Positions 10,843 to 21,998 of a stretch of 64,000 bases of DNA are shown piece after piece. The notes under the pieces are model-generated. The model was not told the DNA's origin. It did not search any database and was given only the letters and a program-made list of their open reading frames with translations. How positions within the stretch are numbered: position 1 is the stretch's first letter; every line of letters begins with the position of its first letter. The stretch covers positions 62,001 to 126,000 of the forward strand of contig MCFL01000012.1 in assembly GCA_002102555.1 (NCBI GenBank), in the 5' to 3' direction. Position numbers and translations under genes: made by a program. Origin of the DNA: Catenaria anguillulae PL171 (taxonomy: Eukaryota > Blastocladiomycota > Blastocladiomycetes > Blastocladiales > Catenariaceae).

Positions 10843-12097
10843 GTTTATCAAGTCGTTGTTTTTGGGCGTCTAGGTTGACGTGTCAGCGTTTGTGATTTAC
10901 GGAAGATGTGGTTGGAGCAATGCTTACTGGTTTTGTTGAAAGGCTGTGATGAAGTGATCTCGAAGTTTTTCCCAATATATATCTTCATTTGACATTTGGT
11001 GGCCGATCGACCAGGCGAGCCACCGTCGGCGCAGTGGAATGCAGTGCAGCTATGGCCTCGACCCAACCGGCGAATTGAGTCGACAGGTCGTTCAGCTGTC
11101 ATGCGCGGGCACAATGGCAGATAGCTTTGTCAAGGCATGGAATACAACGATAGTACAACTGACCCCATGCACGTGGAAGCTCGGGTGGGTCGGCGCGCAG
11201 GGGCGGGCGCGGAAGATGAATCCAATTGCAATGATGTTGGCCTGTTTGCTGCCCAGTTAGCTCTTAAGCCCGAGAAAAGAAGAATGGGCCATCTTCTGTG
11301 AGTGAAGACTGTCTTTCTTGTGACTGGCTGCGGGCGTTCGGACCGTCATATTCACCTGCTGGCTTGAGAGTACATTGACATTCATTGTATTCCGTCCCAT
11401 CGTCATTCCTTACCGGCGGTTCGGACCTCGTCGTATGTTCCGATATTTCTCTGTTTGTCACAACAGCTGGGGACGTCGGCGGGCCTTACCGGCGGTTCGG
11501 ACCTCGTCGTATGTTCCGATATTTCTCTGTTTGTCACAACAGCTGGGGACGTCGGCGGGCCAGTCGGAAATGCATCTGCACCGGTACACACAAAGAAGAG
11601 CACGCAGCCGAGGGCCCAAATGTCGTCCTGTTGGTCGTATCATGAGTGGTGGATACTCGCTGGTTCCTACTCGCGGTAACACTTGAGCTCGGGCTGGCAT
11701 TCAAAAAGAATACAATACCGGGAGGGTAAATGCATGTTTGCCAAAATGATCTGCTTCATTGGCCGACAGGCTGTGAGACCAAGACTCACAGCAACCAAGT
11801 CGGCGACCTCGGGCGCTTGCATGACCATGACGAGGTCCTTGCAGGCCATGAGGCAAGATGGGAAACTCCTTTGCAAGAACTCAAATGTGCGCGAATCCCC
11901 AACGGGCGAGCAGCAATGACTGCTGGTGTCGACTTTGGCTGATTTTGCAAGACGCACATGCAACAAAGCGTCTATGGCAAATAATGGGGGTGATACTGGT
12001 AACAGGGCAACACAGGGTCGAAAAAAAGAAACAGGTAGGAAGGAGAAAACGATCAAACAATAAATAAACAATCGGGCCTCGTCGCACGGATTCAGAT
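10843..12097. other. Intergenic region with tandem duplication
   Basis: Downstream of secreted gene A and on the 3' side of the kinase gene. No supported coding region. It contains the 76-bp duplication at 11408-11559 and an AATAAATAAA stretch near 12060. Confidence 0.5.
11408..11559. repeat. 76-bp perfect tandem duplication
   Basis: The unit beginning CCTTACCGGCGGTTCGG and ending GGACGTCGGCGGG occurs twice head-to-tail (11408-11483 and 11484-11559) with no mismatch that I can see. Identity implies a recent duplication, or an assembly artefact. Confidence 0.9.
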
Positions 12098-15045
12098 TCA
12101 CCGTCTCCGCCATCCCCGGCGCTGACACCAACAGACCCACTTTCCTTGACCAACCTTCGAAACTCGGCCACACACACGCGATACTGCCCCAACCTCTCCT
12201 TGACCTCCATTGGTAGACCCTGGGTCAACGGATACATGCGCGGCTCCACAAGCCGTGCCGCTGCCCCGCCCACCTGCGGCGGCGGCGCATACTTGACCCA
12301 CCCTGTTGCCGCTGGGGCAGCCTGAGTTTGCGCCTGGGTGACGGCGCCGGTACACTGTGTTGAACGGTGACAAGCGCGCCGTCAAGAAACATGAGCGTGT
12401 ACTGCTCCGACGACCCGGGATGCCGCGAAAACCACCCGATCGTCGGTACATACATGTTGAGCAGTGGCGCCGAAGCAGATGTGGATGAGGGCGACGAGTG
12501 TGCCGACGCGGCATGGCTGACTGACGAGCGTGTACTAACGACCGACCCAGACCGGCGCTGTTGCTGCGGCCCGCCTGCAGACGACGATCCATGTTGTGAC
12601 GTGAAATACCCAGAATCGGATCGCGCCGTTGACGGCGCGCGTGACGAGCCCACGGGTGGTCGTGTGTGCGTGGCCGACACAGGCGGCGACGTGGCTGCCG
12701 TTGACATTGTCCTGCCACGGCCGCGCCCGGCGTGCTCAGCAGCCGTCTTGATGACAAGGGGGCATTGGAATCGCGCACCTCACCTCTCCGCACGGCCGCT
12801 TCGTGTTCAGCCAATGCTGACTCACACTGCCGTGTGGCCATGCGCACATGTGCCACATATCCGCCCCACTCTCGGGCGCCCACTGCCGCCTCGCCACATG
12901 CAACCATGTTGTTCCCGAGCCACACTTGAACCTGCTCGTCGTCTGCGCCGCCACGTCGGCCAAGCAATTTGACACGCACGCTACCGTTGCTGCCGCCACG
13001 CTCGGCAAATCTCGCGTCTACATCACCATTCACCATGAGCGCCACCGTCGCCTGTGGCGAATACAACGTGACGCGCGGACTCACGGCCTGTGCCTTTGCC
13101 ACAAACTTGCGCGCGCCCTCGTACAGCGACGCGATGATACCACGCGGCAGCCCGGGACATGCGGGGCCCGGTGTAAATGTGCGTGATTCGCCCGTCGCGG
13201 GGAATTGCACGTGAATGCGGCCGTGGTGCGCGGGGCTGACGGTCAGGCATGTACCGTCGCGCTTGGACGTGATGCGCACGTCGAGGTCGACGTCTGGGTC
13301 TGACGAAGAGGGTGGAGGGACGAGCGAGATGGATACGGTTTGGCCAGAGTGAGAGATGGGCCGGAGGTAGCGTGTTGAGAGCGGGTGGATCGGGACGAGG
13401 TCTTCCACGGGTGGCGCGGTTTGGGGTGCTCGGGCGAGCGGCGGTGGCGGAGGCGGGTGGTACGAGGGCCGGTCAGAGTTGGAGTGAATGGACGGCGGTC
13501 GGGCAGACGAGGGGCGGGTTCGGGGTGGCAGAGCAGAAACCATTGAGGATGGAGGAGGAGGTGGTCGACCGTATGGATCGGCCGGTGTCGTCAGTGCCGA
13601 TGGTGGGCGGTGGTGAGTAATGGCGGAATCTGGGTACGATTCGCGAATCGGGGGATTCGGGTATGGATCCGGCGGCAATGAGTACTCGATCCTTCGATGC
13701 GGCTGCACCACCTGCTGACCGTGCCCGACATCATGAAGAGATGACGCTGGCCTGGCCGAAATCGACCCGCTCACCCGACTATGGTGTGCCCCGTCAACGC
13801 CGCCCAGCAAGATTGGCGTCTCTACCATCTGGCCCATGATGGGCTCCCTTGGCAACCTCGTCACGGGCAATCCTGGCGCAAAGAATGGATGTTCCAGGAT
13901 CCTCTCGAGCGTCATCCTGCGCTCTGGATTCTTTTGCAGCAAGCTCGCAATCAAATCGCGCACCTCCTTTGACAAGTCCCTTGGCAACGTGTAATGCCCA
14001 TCGACCAACCCCCGCAGCGTCTTGATTCGAACCTCATATGAATCTTCGTTGCTCGCATTGGGCGGCTCAAATGGCGGTCGTCCCTTGAGCATGGTGACAA
14101 GCAGGCACCCCAGCGACCACATGTCGACAGTTTCCGAGTAGGGCTGGTTGGCAACAACTTCGGGTGCCATGTAGTTGATGGTGCCACACACCGTGTGCTG
14201 AATTTGGCGTCGCTGCGAGGGCTGTTGCCCTGCTGCTGGTGATGAGTTGTGCGGCCACGCGAGGCCGTGGCTGCCGATTGAATGGGTGCAACGAGGCCAA
14301 GGTCACCAATCTTGACGTCGTTGTCGGCCGTAAGCATAATGTTGCCGGGCTTGACGTCACGGTGAAACTTTCCTTGCCGGCGAAGGTACAAGAGCCCGCG
14401 AATCACCGCGTCGAGCACGTAGCGAACTTCGGGTTCCGTCAGTTTACCCCTTGCCTCAAGGTAATCTGCTAGGGTTCCCGACTCGCACAGCTCGAGCACC
14501 AAGTAAACATGCTCGTGATCCCGAAATGCCGCGTAAAGCCGCACAATGGATGGGTGCTGAGCAATCAATTGTGTTTGGATTTCGGCCTGGACGCGGGCAA
14601 TGTCCTTTTGCGTGGCGAGCTTGAGCATTGGAATGCGCTTGATGGCGAGCGAGAGCGAGGCAAAATCCGGAAGGTCTGTGAAGGCGGCATAGACTTCGGA
14701 GGTGGCGCCGCGGCCGAGGAGCTCCCCGAGGCGAAAGTGCGAGATGGAGAGTGTTGGGGAAAGGATTGCGGACCAGGGTTGAACCAAGGCGGTGGAGGGT
14801 TGGTGGTGCTGTTGTTGCTGCTGTGGGGCATGGCGAGGTAAATTTGGCTTTGAGACAAGTGAACTTGAATTGGAAAGTGAATGATGGGCGGAAGAGGAGG
14901 GCAAGGCCTGAGGCCGAGGCGCTTGTGCAGGAGGAAGATGGGACGCTGGCGGAAGAGGATGTGGATGATGGGATGTCGAGGGCGGCCACCAGGCAGAAGG
15001 AGGCGGGGGTACTGGCATTGAGGATGGCTGCAGATGCCCGAGCAT
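12098..15045 (-). CDS. PLK4: PLK4/SAK-like kinase with cryptic polo box, frame disturbed
   Basis: From the start at 15045 (MLGHLQPS) come about 100 residues of Pro/Ser/Gln-rich sequence. The kinase domain follows: [44 protein letters not shown] (DLG in place of DFG), [12 protein letters not shown], and [20 protein letters not shown]. After a Pro-rich linker, [20 protein letters not shown] opens a region like the PLK4 cryptic polo box, including [10 protein letters not shown]...[22 protein letters not shown]-terminal polo box 3 candidate begins [23 protein letters not shown]4 drives centriole duplication, which fits a flagellated fungus. The protein changes frame before CGTINY (about 14190) and at least twice in the C-terminal part (12270-12700). 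These look like small base-count errors or true damage. The exact 3' end is uncertain. Confidence 0.75.
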
Positions 15046-15595
15046 GGCGGAAAGTGTCGGATCGGATCGGATCAGGGTCGAGTCGAGTCGAGTCGAGTGT
15101 CTGTTCCAGAGACGCATGGCTGAAGAGATCAGAGTCAATGTTGGATCGACCGGCAAGATGACGAGCATACATGGGTGGGAAGCGTGTGCTATGCAACTGC
15201 GTGGCGACTGGAATCAGAATGCATCGGGTCAGCAGGTGGTTGTGTGTCTGTGTTTACCTGGGTTTCGATTTCATTTTCAGCCTTGCCTCAGCATCTGTAA
15301 ATGTGGTTCACTTCAATGAATCGTATTCAATTGATCGCCTCCAATCCTCTTTGATGGATCAACATCGAATCATTGTGAGCTCTCACTTGCAGGATGGGCT
15401 GGAAATTAAATATCGTACCAAGATGCAAATAAGAGTTGCTGTTCACATGGATGGGTCGAGAGAGAGAGACAACGCTGCATGCATTACAACACAGAGCATT
15501 TCACCTCCCCATGTTGCTACTCTGACCCTGACCCAAGACCCAATCTCACCCGCCGTCCGTCCGACTTTGGTTTGATCACGCTCCAAACCACATCC
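15046..15595. other. Divergent promoter region
   Basis: 550 bases between the kinase (minus) and UHRF-like (plus) genes, carrying both 5' flanks and no supported gene. Confidence 0.5.
15077..15097. repeat. GTCGA microsatellite
   Basis: Four tandem GTCGA units just upstream of the kinase start codon, in its presumed 5' UTR. Confidence 0.8.
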
Positions 15596-17938
15596 ATGGG
15601 CCGCACTTCGTCTCGCCTCGCAGAAGCTGCTGCCGCTTCTTCTTCTTCGAGCGCTCCGGCGTCCAAGCGACCCACCACCACGTCGCAGTCCAAATCCAAG
15701 ACCAAGGACAATGCCGCAGGCACCTCTGCTGCCCCGCCGCCGCCGTCGTCGTCGTCATCTTCTTCCACGGCAACCAAGGCGGACATGTCCAAGGTCTCCA
15801 CCTTTGTCCTCTTTCGCAACCCCTTCAACCCAACCGCACCCGACGTTCCCGTGTCGTTTGTCGCAAAGTCGGATCTCGTTGCCTCCTTGCGTGAACGCGC
15901 TGCCGACGAACTCGGCATTCAAGTTCCCTTGGACCGTTTCCAGATGATGTATTTGGGCCAGATTGTACGTCTTTATTGAATGACTCGCGTTTGCTTCATG
16001 TGCTCTAATTTCTCAATATACTTCTTCGGATTGTTTGTTCACAAAAGCTGCAAGATACCCACTCGCTCCATGACTACTCAATCGACCAAAGCTCCGTCAT
16101 TCAATGGCGCATCCGCCCGGCAGAAACTCGCCTTCCTCCATCGCCGCCCGTCAGCAGCTCGCGCCCAGCATCTGCCGCCTCTCAATACTCGACCGCAGCA
16201 TCTTGCTCGGATGCGCACGACGATCTATCGGATGCCGACTCGGACTCATCGTCAACCGAGGCATACGAGCTGTTTGACAACCGTGACCTGACCGACGCCG
16301 ACATTGACCAGTACGCCTGGCTCACGACGCCGTCGACCCCGCCCAAAGTCGCCTCGTCGCTACTCGAAGGCGAACTGGCCGAATACCTTTGCGGGCCGTG
16401 CGCCAAATTCCCGCCGCTTGCGCGCCGCCCGAAATGCAACCAATGCGGATGCAGCGTTTGCGGGCGGCTGGACGCGCTGCACGACCGCGTGGTCCAGTGC
16501 GACCAGTGCGAAATGTATGAGCATTTCGAGTGTGCCGGGTTGCTCGAGGTTCCGCCCGTCAAGCATTGGTTTTGTGCTCGTTGCCGCAATGACGGTCAAG
16601 TGAAAAAGGCCGAGCGCAAGACAAAGGGCAAAGCCGCCACCGCAAAGGCTGGGTGGGGCCGTGGCCTTGCGTGTGCGGGTCATTTGCCCGGCGGATTGAA
16701 GGATGCTGTGGCCGAGGACCATCGCGGTAAGATCCCCGGGGTGCTTTGCGGCCAAATGTGGGAGAACCGCAGGCTGTGTGGCACCTATGCAGTGCATCGC
16801 CCAACGGTTGCGGGCATTCATGCAGGCAAAAAGACGGGCGACGGCGCATTGTCCATTGTACTTGCCGGCGGATACGAGGACGATTTGGATCATGGCGATG
16901 ACTTTTTTTACACGGGGTCGGGCGGCCGCGATTTGAAGAAAGAGGGCGCCAATTTGCGCACGGGGCCCCAGACCAAGGACCAGGAGTTGACGGCCGGCAA
17001 TTTGGCCTTGGCCAGGACGTGTCATGCCAAGGTGGATACCATACGCGGGGCAGAGGCAAGCGATTGGACAAAGAGTTTGCCTGTGCGGGTGGTGCGCGCA
17101 AAGGCAAAGACAAAGAAGATGGCCCTGCTGCATCCGTTTTCGCCCGAGGAGGGCGTCAGGTACGATGGCTTGTACAAGCTCGTCAAGTACTGGCCAGAGA
17201 AGGGCAAGTCTGGGTTCATTGTGTGGCGGTACTTGTTTCGTCGGGACGACGACGAGCCGGCGCCATGGACTGATGAGGGTAAAGAGTATGTGCGGGAGCA
17301 AGGGTTGACCATGGTTCGCGAGGCAAGCAAGAAGCGGCCAGTGACGGTCGAGGAAGACGGGGAGGACGAGGTAGACGATGAGGGGCACGGCGACGACGAG
17401 AATGCGGATCCTGACGATGCGTCATCATCTGCGTCCGCCACCACCGCCAGATCGTCCTCCACAGCCAAGAAGCGTCGTGTTACTCTCACCGTTTCCGACG
17501 AACTGCGGTCCTTGGCCGCCCAAGACACACCGCGCATCGCGCAATGGGCCGACATTGTCGACCGAGACGACCTCGATCCGCTCACCATTGTCGAGCTCGT
17601 CAACACCATGTTCCAGTGCGTTGTGTGTCTCAACGAGGGCCAGGGTCGCATGTCGCTCAAGTGCGGGCATTTGACATGCGCCGACTGCTTGAAGCACATG
17701 CTCAAGAGTTCGGGCACGGCAGGCAAGGCGTGCCCTTATTGCAAGGTTGAGCACGGTACGTTGGCCATCTCGGTACCATTTCATGGCGATACAACACCAA
17801 CTGAACTCGTATTGTGTATCGCACACAGGGCTCAAGTCGGCCAGCGGGGTCAAGGAAGACGCCCACATTCTCAAGATTTTCCAGGTGCTGCACACCAAGC
17901 CGCTGGTATCCTCGGCATCCAGGCGCACAGAAGCGTGA
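15596..17938 (+). CDS. UHRF1: UHRF-like UBL-PHD-SRA-RING protein
   Basis: Three exons (15596-15964, 16048-17755, 17829-17938) give 728 aa; introns are 83 and 73 nt. After a Ser/Ala-rich N-terminus comes a ubiquitin-like domain (about 65-150: STFVLFRNPFNP to SSVIQWRIRP). A short acidic linker follows. The PHD finger, with the UHRF-type pre-PHD cysteines, starts CGPCAKF and includes CDQCEMYEHFECAG and FCARCRND. The SRA/YDG domain has GGYEDDLDHGDDFFYTGSGG, RYDGLYKLVKYWPEKGKSGF and VWRYLFRRDDDEPAPWT. A RING finger (CVVCLNEGQG to CPYCKVEHG) is near the C-terminus. The linker of about 65 residues is too short for the tandem Tudor domain of animal UHRF1. In animals this family reads hemimethylated CpG and ubiquitinates histone H3. 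The domains are clear; the same job in this fungus is inference. Confidence 0.93.
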
Positions 17939-18331
17939 TTTGTCGCTGCCCGTCCTGTATGGCATTCCTCTGCCGACTCTGTCTCCGTTCATGTTCTCCT
18001 ACCATTCCCTCGCTCACCTATTTGTCTCAACATCTCGTTAAATATCTCCACCTGTCCTCGAGCTTTGAGTTGGAATTTTCACTGTTCGCATCATTTTGCT
18101 CACGCATATTTACAGTATCGACGAACTCCGACTCCGACCCTTGGATGATCATGCTGATCTTGGTGGGATCAGAAAACGTTTTTCAGGCCCTGGTAAAGTT
18201 TTTTGCTCCTCTCCTTCCCGCTGACTCGTGCACGAAAGCATTGAAAAGGGCAGGACGCCCATGACTGAAGCCATTGTGCACCACTGCTGCTGCCCAACTG
18301 CCTCACTTGCGCTCAATGCCAACGCCTTCTC
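17939..18331. other. Intergenic spacer
   Basis: 393 bases between two plus-strand genes; no supported coding region. Confidence 0.5.
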
Positions 18332-19482
18332 ATGTCGATCACATCCACATCGCGCCGCCCACATGTCCTCATCAACGGTTTCGGCCGTATGGGCCGGCTG
18401 TTTTTGCGTGCCACCTTTGATCTCTACGGTCCCAACGTTGCCGACCACCCATTCATCATCAAACATGTCAACGAGATCAAGGGCGACGCAGTGACGGCCG
18501 CGCATTTGCTCGAGTACGACTCGCTCAAGGGCATTTGGCGCACGCACAAGGTCCAAGCCCATGCCGATCGACAATCTTTCACAGTCAATGGGCACTTGAT
18601 TACCTTCTCGAATGCGGCCACGATCGATGACATTCCGTGGCTGACCGAGGCGGGCCAGGTGGACATGGTTGTCGAGTGCACCGGCAAGTACTTGACAAAG
18701 GAAGCGCTGGATCGGTACTTCGAGCACGATGTGAAGAAGGTGGTGGTGTCGGCGCCGTGCAAGTTTGACGAAGCCGTGAATATCGTCATGGGGTGAATGA
18801 CCAAGTGTACGATGCAAACAAGCATCATGTGATTACCAATGCGTCTTGCACGACAAACTGTCTCGCCCCAGTCGTCAAAGGTACGTCGGTGTCCGATTCC
18901 GTTCCACCGTGTATTCTCACTCACTCTTGCCTCGCATCTTGTCAACGATCAACATCATTAGTCATCCAAGAGCACATTGGCATTGACCGCGCCTCATTCA
19001 CCACCATCCACTGCGTCACAAACACGCAAACTATTGTCGACACGGCCCACAAGGACCTTCGGCGTGCGCGCTCGTGCATGACGTCGCTGGTGCCCACGAC
19101 CACAGGGTCGGCCTCGGCCATCTCGCTCATCTTCCCCGAGCTCTCCGGCAAGATCCACGGCATGGCCGTGCGTGTGCCCTTGCTCAACGCGTCTATCACG
19201 GACGTGGTCTTTCAAGTGTCGCGCGATGTGACCGTGGACGAGGTGAATCGGATGTTGAGTGAGGCGGCAGTCGAGGGCCCGCTCAAGGGCATTTTGGCGG
19301 TTGAGGGCAAGCCGCTTGTCGGCGAGGATTTCAGGGGGCATACGGCGTCTGGGATTGTCGACTTGCAGTGTACTGCCGTGACGGATAAGCGGTTGGTCAA
19401 GGTGGTCGTGTGGTATGACAACGAGCAGGGGTATTGTTGGAGGATGGCTGAGTTGGCGGCAAAGGTCGCCAGGTCCATGTGA
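18332..19482 (+). CDS. ArsJ-type glyceraldehyde-3-phosphate dehydrogenase
   Basis: NAD-binding INGFGRMGRLFLRATF opens the protein. GDAVTAAHLLEYDSLKGIW, the catalytic stretch NASCTTNCLAPVVK, TTIHCVTNTQTIVDTAHKDL, RRARSCMTSLVPTTTGSASA and WYDNEQGYCWRMAEL follow. The GDA-x-T-x-AHLLEYDS and TNTQTI-D-HKDLRRAR features match, from memory, the bacterial GAPDH group found beside the arsenate-efflux gene arsJ, not glycolytic fungal GAPDH. In bacteria that enzyme forms 1-arseno-3-phosphoglycerate for export. An intron at 18881-18961 (81 nt, phase 1) follows VVK. The reading stops after NIVMG at about 18795 and resumes one frame over at VNDQVYDAN, at a run of four G where five are expected; total coding length is one base short. 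No arsJ-like transporter is in the window. Arsenic function is inference. Confidence 0.8.
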
Positions 19483-19785
19483 TGGGATGACTAGGCGTGA
19501 CTGCATTTCGACTTTTGAGCCTAGTGTGTTCTTCCGTAATGTCGAGCGGAGCCATTTTGGAAAATACACGGTCAAGTCTCTGCCGTTCCTGTTCTTTGTG
19601 CGTGTACATCAAATTTTGCAAATCCGCAAAAGATGGATTGTGGCCGTGCTGGTGGGAAAGGGAGGTGTTGCCAGGTTGAATGAAGCGCGTCAACAACATC
19701 AGAACCAGAAGAATGGGAACACTGCTTGTGAATACAGAATTTTGCAGAAAACCTCAGATTTACTCAAAGCATTTGATTAAAGACC
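19483..19785. other. Intergenic spacer
   Basis: 303 bases between two plus-strand genes with nothing recognisable. Confidence 0.5.
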
Positions 19786-20461
19786 ATGGGAAATCAACAA
19801 AGTATCTTCTCTGAAGAGGAGTTCGAGTGGTTTGAAGCCAACACGTTCTTTACTCGGACAGAAATCATCCGGTGCGCACGACTGACTGCGGACAAATAAC
19901 TCACAACGTTCTAACATTGGACAACGACATCCTCTTGAGCAGCATCTACAGATACTTTGAGCGCATCACGCAGGGAACCAAACAAATGTCCATGGACACG
20001 TTTGTAACCATCCCGGAACTTCAAATCAACCCGTTTCGCATGCGGATTGCCCAAGTCTTTTCCAACGACGATGGTATTATCGAGTTTGAAGACTTCTTGG
20101 ACTTTTTGAGCGTGTTTTCGGAAGAAGCGACTCGTGACGTCAAGTCCTTTTATGCATTTCGGATATATGGTGTGTCTTCATTTTGATTCACCAAGTATGT
20201 ATCGCTGCGCTGACTTTCAGAACGAAATGAACTTTTGGCGCAGATTGGGACGACGACGACTACCTCAGCCCAGAGGACGTGCGCAACGTTGTGCGCTGCC
20301 AAGTGGGAACAAACCTGTCCGAGGAAGAAATTGAGACTGTGGTTGCCAACATTTTCAATGAGACAGACATTGACGGTGATGATCGGATTAGTTTTGTCGA
20401 GTTTGACCATGTCATGGCACGATGCCCCGACTTTGTCAATACGTTCCGTATCCGTATTTGA
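19786..20461 (+). CDS. CIB-like (calcium and integrin binding) EF-hand protein
   Basis: Three exons (19786-19871, 19943-20169, 20244-20461) give 176 aa. The introns are 71 and 74 nt. The protein starts MGNQQS, which fits N-myristoylation as in CIB proteins. FEWFEANTFFTRTEII, PELQINPFRMRIAQVFS and FEDFLDFLSVFSEEATRDVK match the CIB core. Two plausible active EF-hands follow: DWDDDDYLSPED (12th position Asp, as in CIB EF3) and DIDGDDRISFVE. The end, FDHVMARCPDFVNTFRIRI, is close to the CIB C-terminus. Animal CIBs are calcium or magnesium sensors that bind many partners. Calcineurin B is the nearest alternative, but the PDF-x2-xF-x-I end and EF3 favour CIB. The partner here is unknown. Confidence 0.87.
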
Positions 20462-21998
20462 GCCCATCTTTGGTGGGTAGTGCGGCGAAACATTCATCAG
20501 TTTAGTTGCCCTGTATCCTCCTCACGCGAACCGACCTTAAGCTTGCTAAAAGTCAACATGGACATGTCCGCACATTGCTGTCGCAAGCGTTTACCTTGGG
20601 ATTTATTTCATCAAGTCATTTTGAAACAGGGAGCCCGACATTGTGGGCGAAATGTCACATGACGGCCGTCGGTCGCATGACTTTCACATGCAACGGATAT
20701 GTCTCAGATTGATTTATGGACCAAACCGCAATCTTGTACGCGCGCGGATACCAGATGCAGACGTCAGCGCCTGACACCAGTCGCCAGAATGCTTGCCATG
20801 CAATACATACAACGGCACAAGGGCCGAGCGGCCAGCCCCAGGGTGCAGACTGTAGGAAACCACCGTTGGTCGCTGGAGGTTACCAGAGGTCGTCTGAATC
20901 GCTGGAGAACCTCTACCCTTGCAGCATGAGGAAAATGGAAAGTGGAAATGAGAGCAATGTGAAGTGAAATGAGCGGAAACGTGCACTCCACATTTTCAGT
21001 CGATTTTCATCAGTTTGGACCGAGCAGCGCCACAGAGAGCCCTCTGATGACATCGGCATGGTCATGCCCAGGCTGGGGCCAGTGAAAAGATAACACCTGC
21101 AGATCGTGACCATCGTGCGATAACAATAACTTGAAATGGGAGGAGCATCAATCGCTGCTGCGACAGCCCCTTGAGCCCAGTCATGGGAACCTTTGCACAT
21201 TTTCAGTTAATGACACCAATACAATGTGCATTCAAACGACCTTGCGCTTGTGGAGGGCCAAACATTGCTGTCATGGTGACGGCACTCGTTCCCAGAAGCA
21301 TCAAATCTGCCAAGCAAGCTCATATGTCAAAAGACAGTGCGCAACAACACAGCATTGGGATGAGCTGCCATCGGTATGGATGCGATAACGCAGGCAACCA
21401 GACCAAGTTAACTCGGGAAATTGTCATTGCAATGGGCTGGCGCACCGGCATGACATGGTGTTCAGACTTGCTGCGCCTCCGAGATGAGTTGAGAGCTTGT
21501 GCAATGATTTTCACGGAAGCTGGCTGATGAGGAGACAGCAAAATGGTCACGAGCGCAATTTCGGGGGACCCATGCAGCCTGCTGATTTTGCGCCCAAACA
21601 ATGTCGCGGAATGCGGAGGTGTGGTGTTTGAGACAGGCGCACATGACCATGTTGCAATTGATGTACAATTTGCATCGGTTTGAATCATGCATGGCCCATG
21701 CCAGAGGTACAGCCGCAACAACCCTCAAACGATTAAGCTCACGGGGCCACCCGCCCACCCACATCCTAAATGCAAAGACATCGATACAAAAGCAAGTCAT
21801 CGCCCGACCACTATTCCCGTTGACAGTCTGCCTCAGCGCTGACGATTGCAAACGCGTCCTTTTTTTTAGCTAGTTGTTGCCCGGTCATTGCATCCATCTG
21901 CTCCGACTGCGCAAGTTTCCCACCACTATCCTCTCCACGCATTTGGCCATCATCTGCTGTTCTTCCGCCCATCCCTCACCGTTGACATCTCTATCATC
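20462..21998. other. Long intergenic region
   Basis: About 1.5 kb with no supported gene. Open frames are short, on both strands, with no family resemblance. Confidence 0.45.

Noticed and set aside
15077-15097. Possible regulatory array in the GTCGA repeat
   Set aside because: A four-unit microsatellite in a 5' UTR is common and needs no special role.
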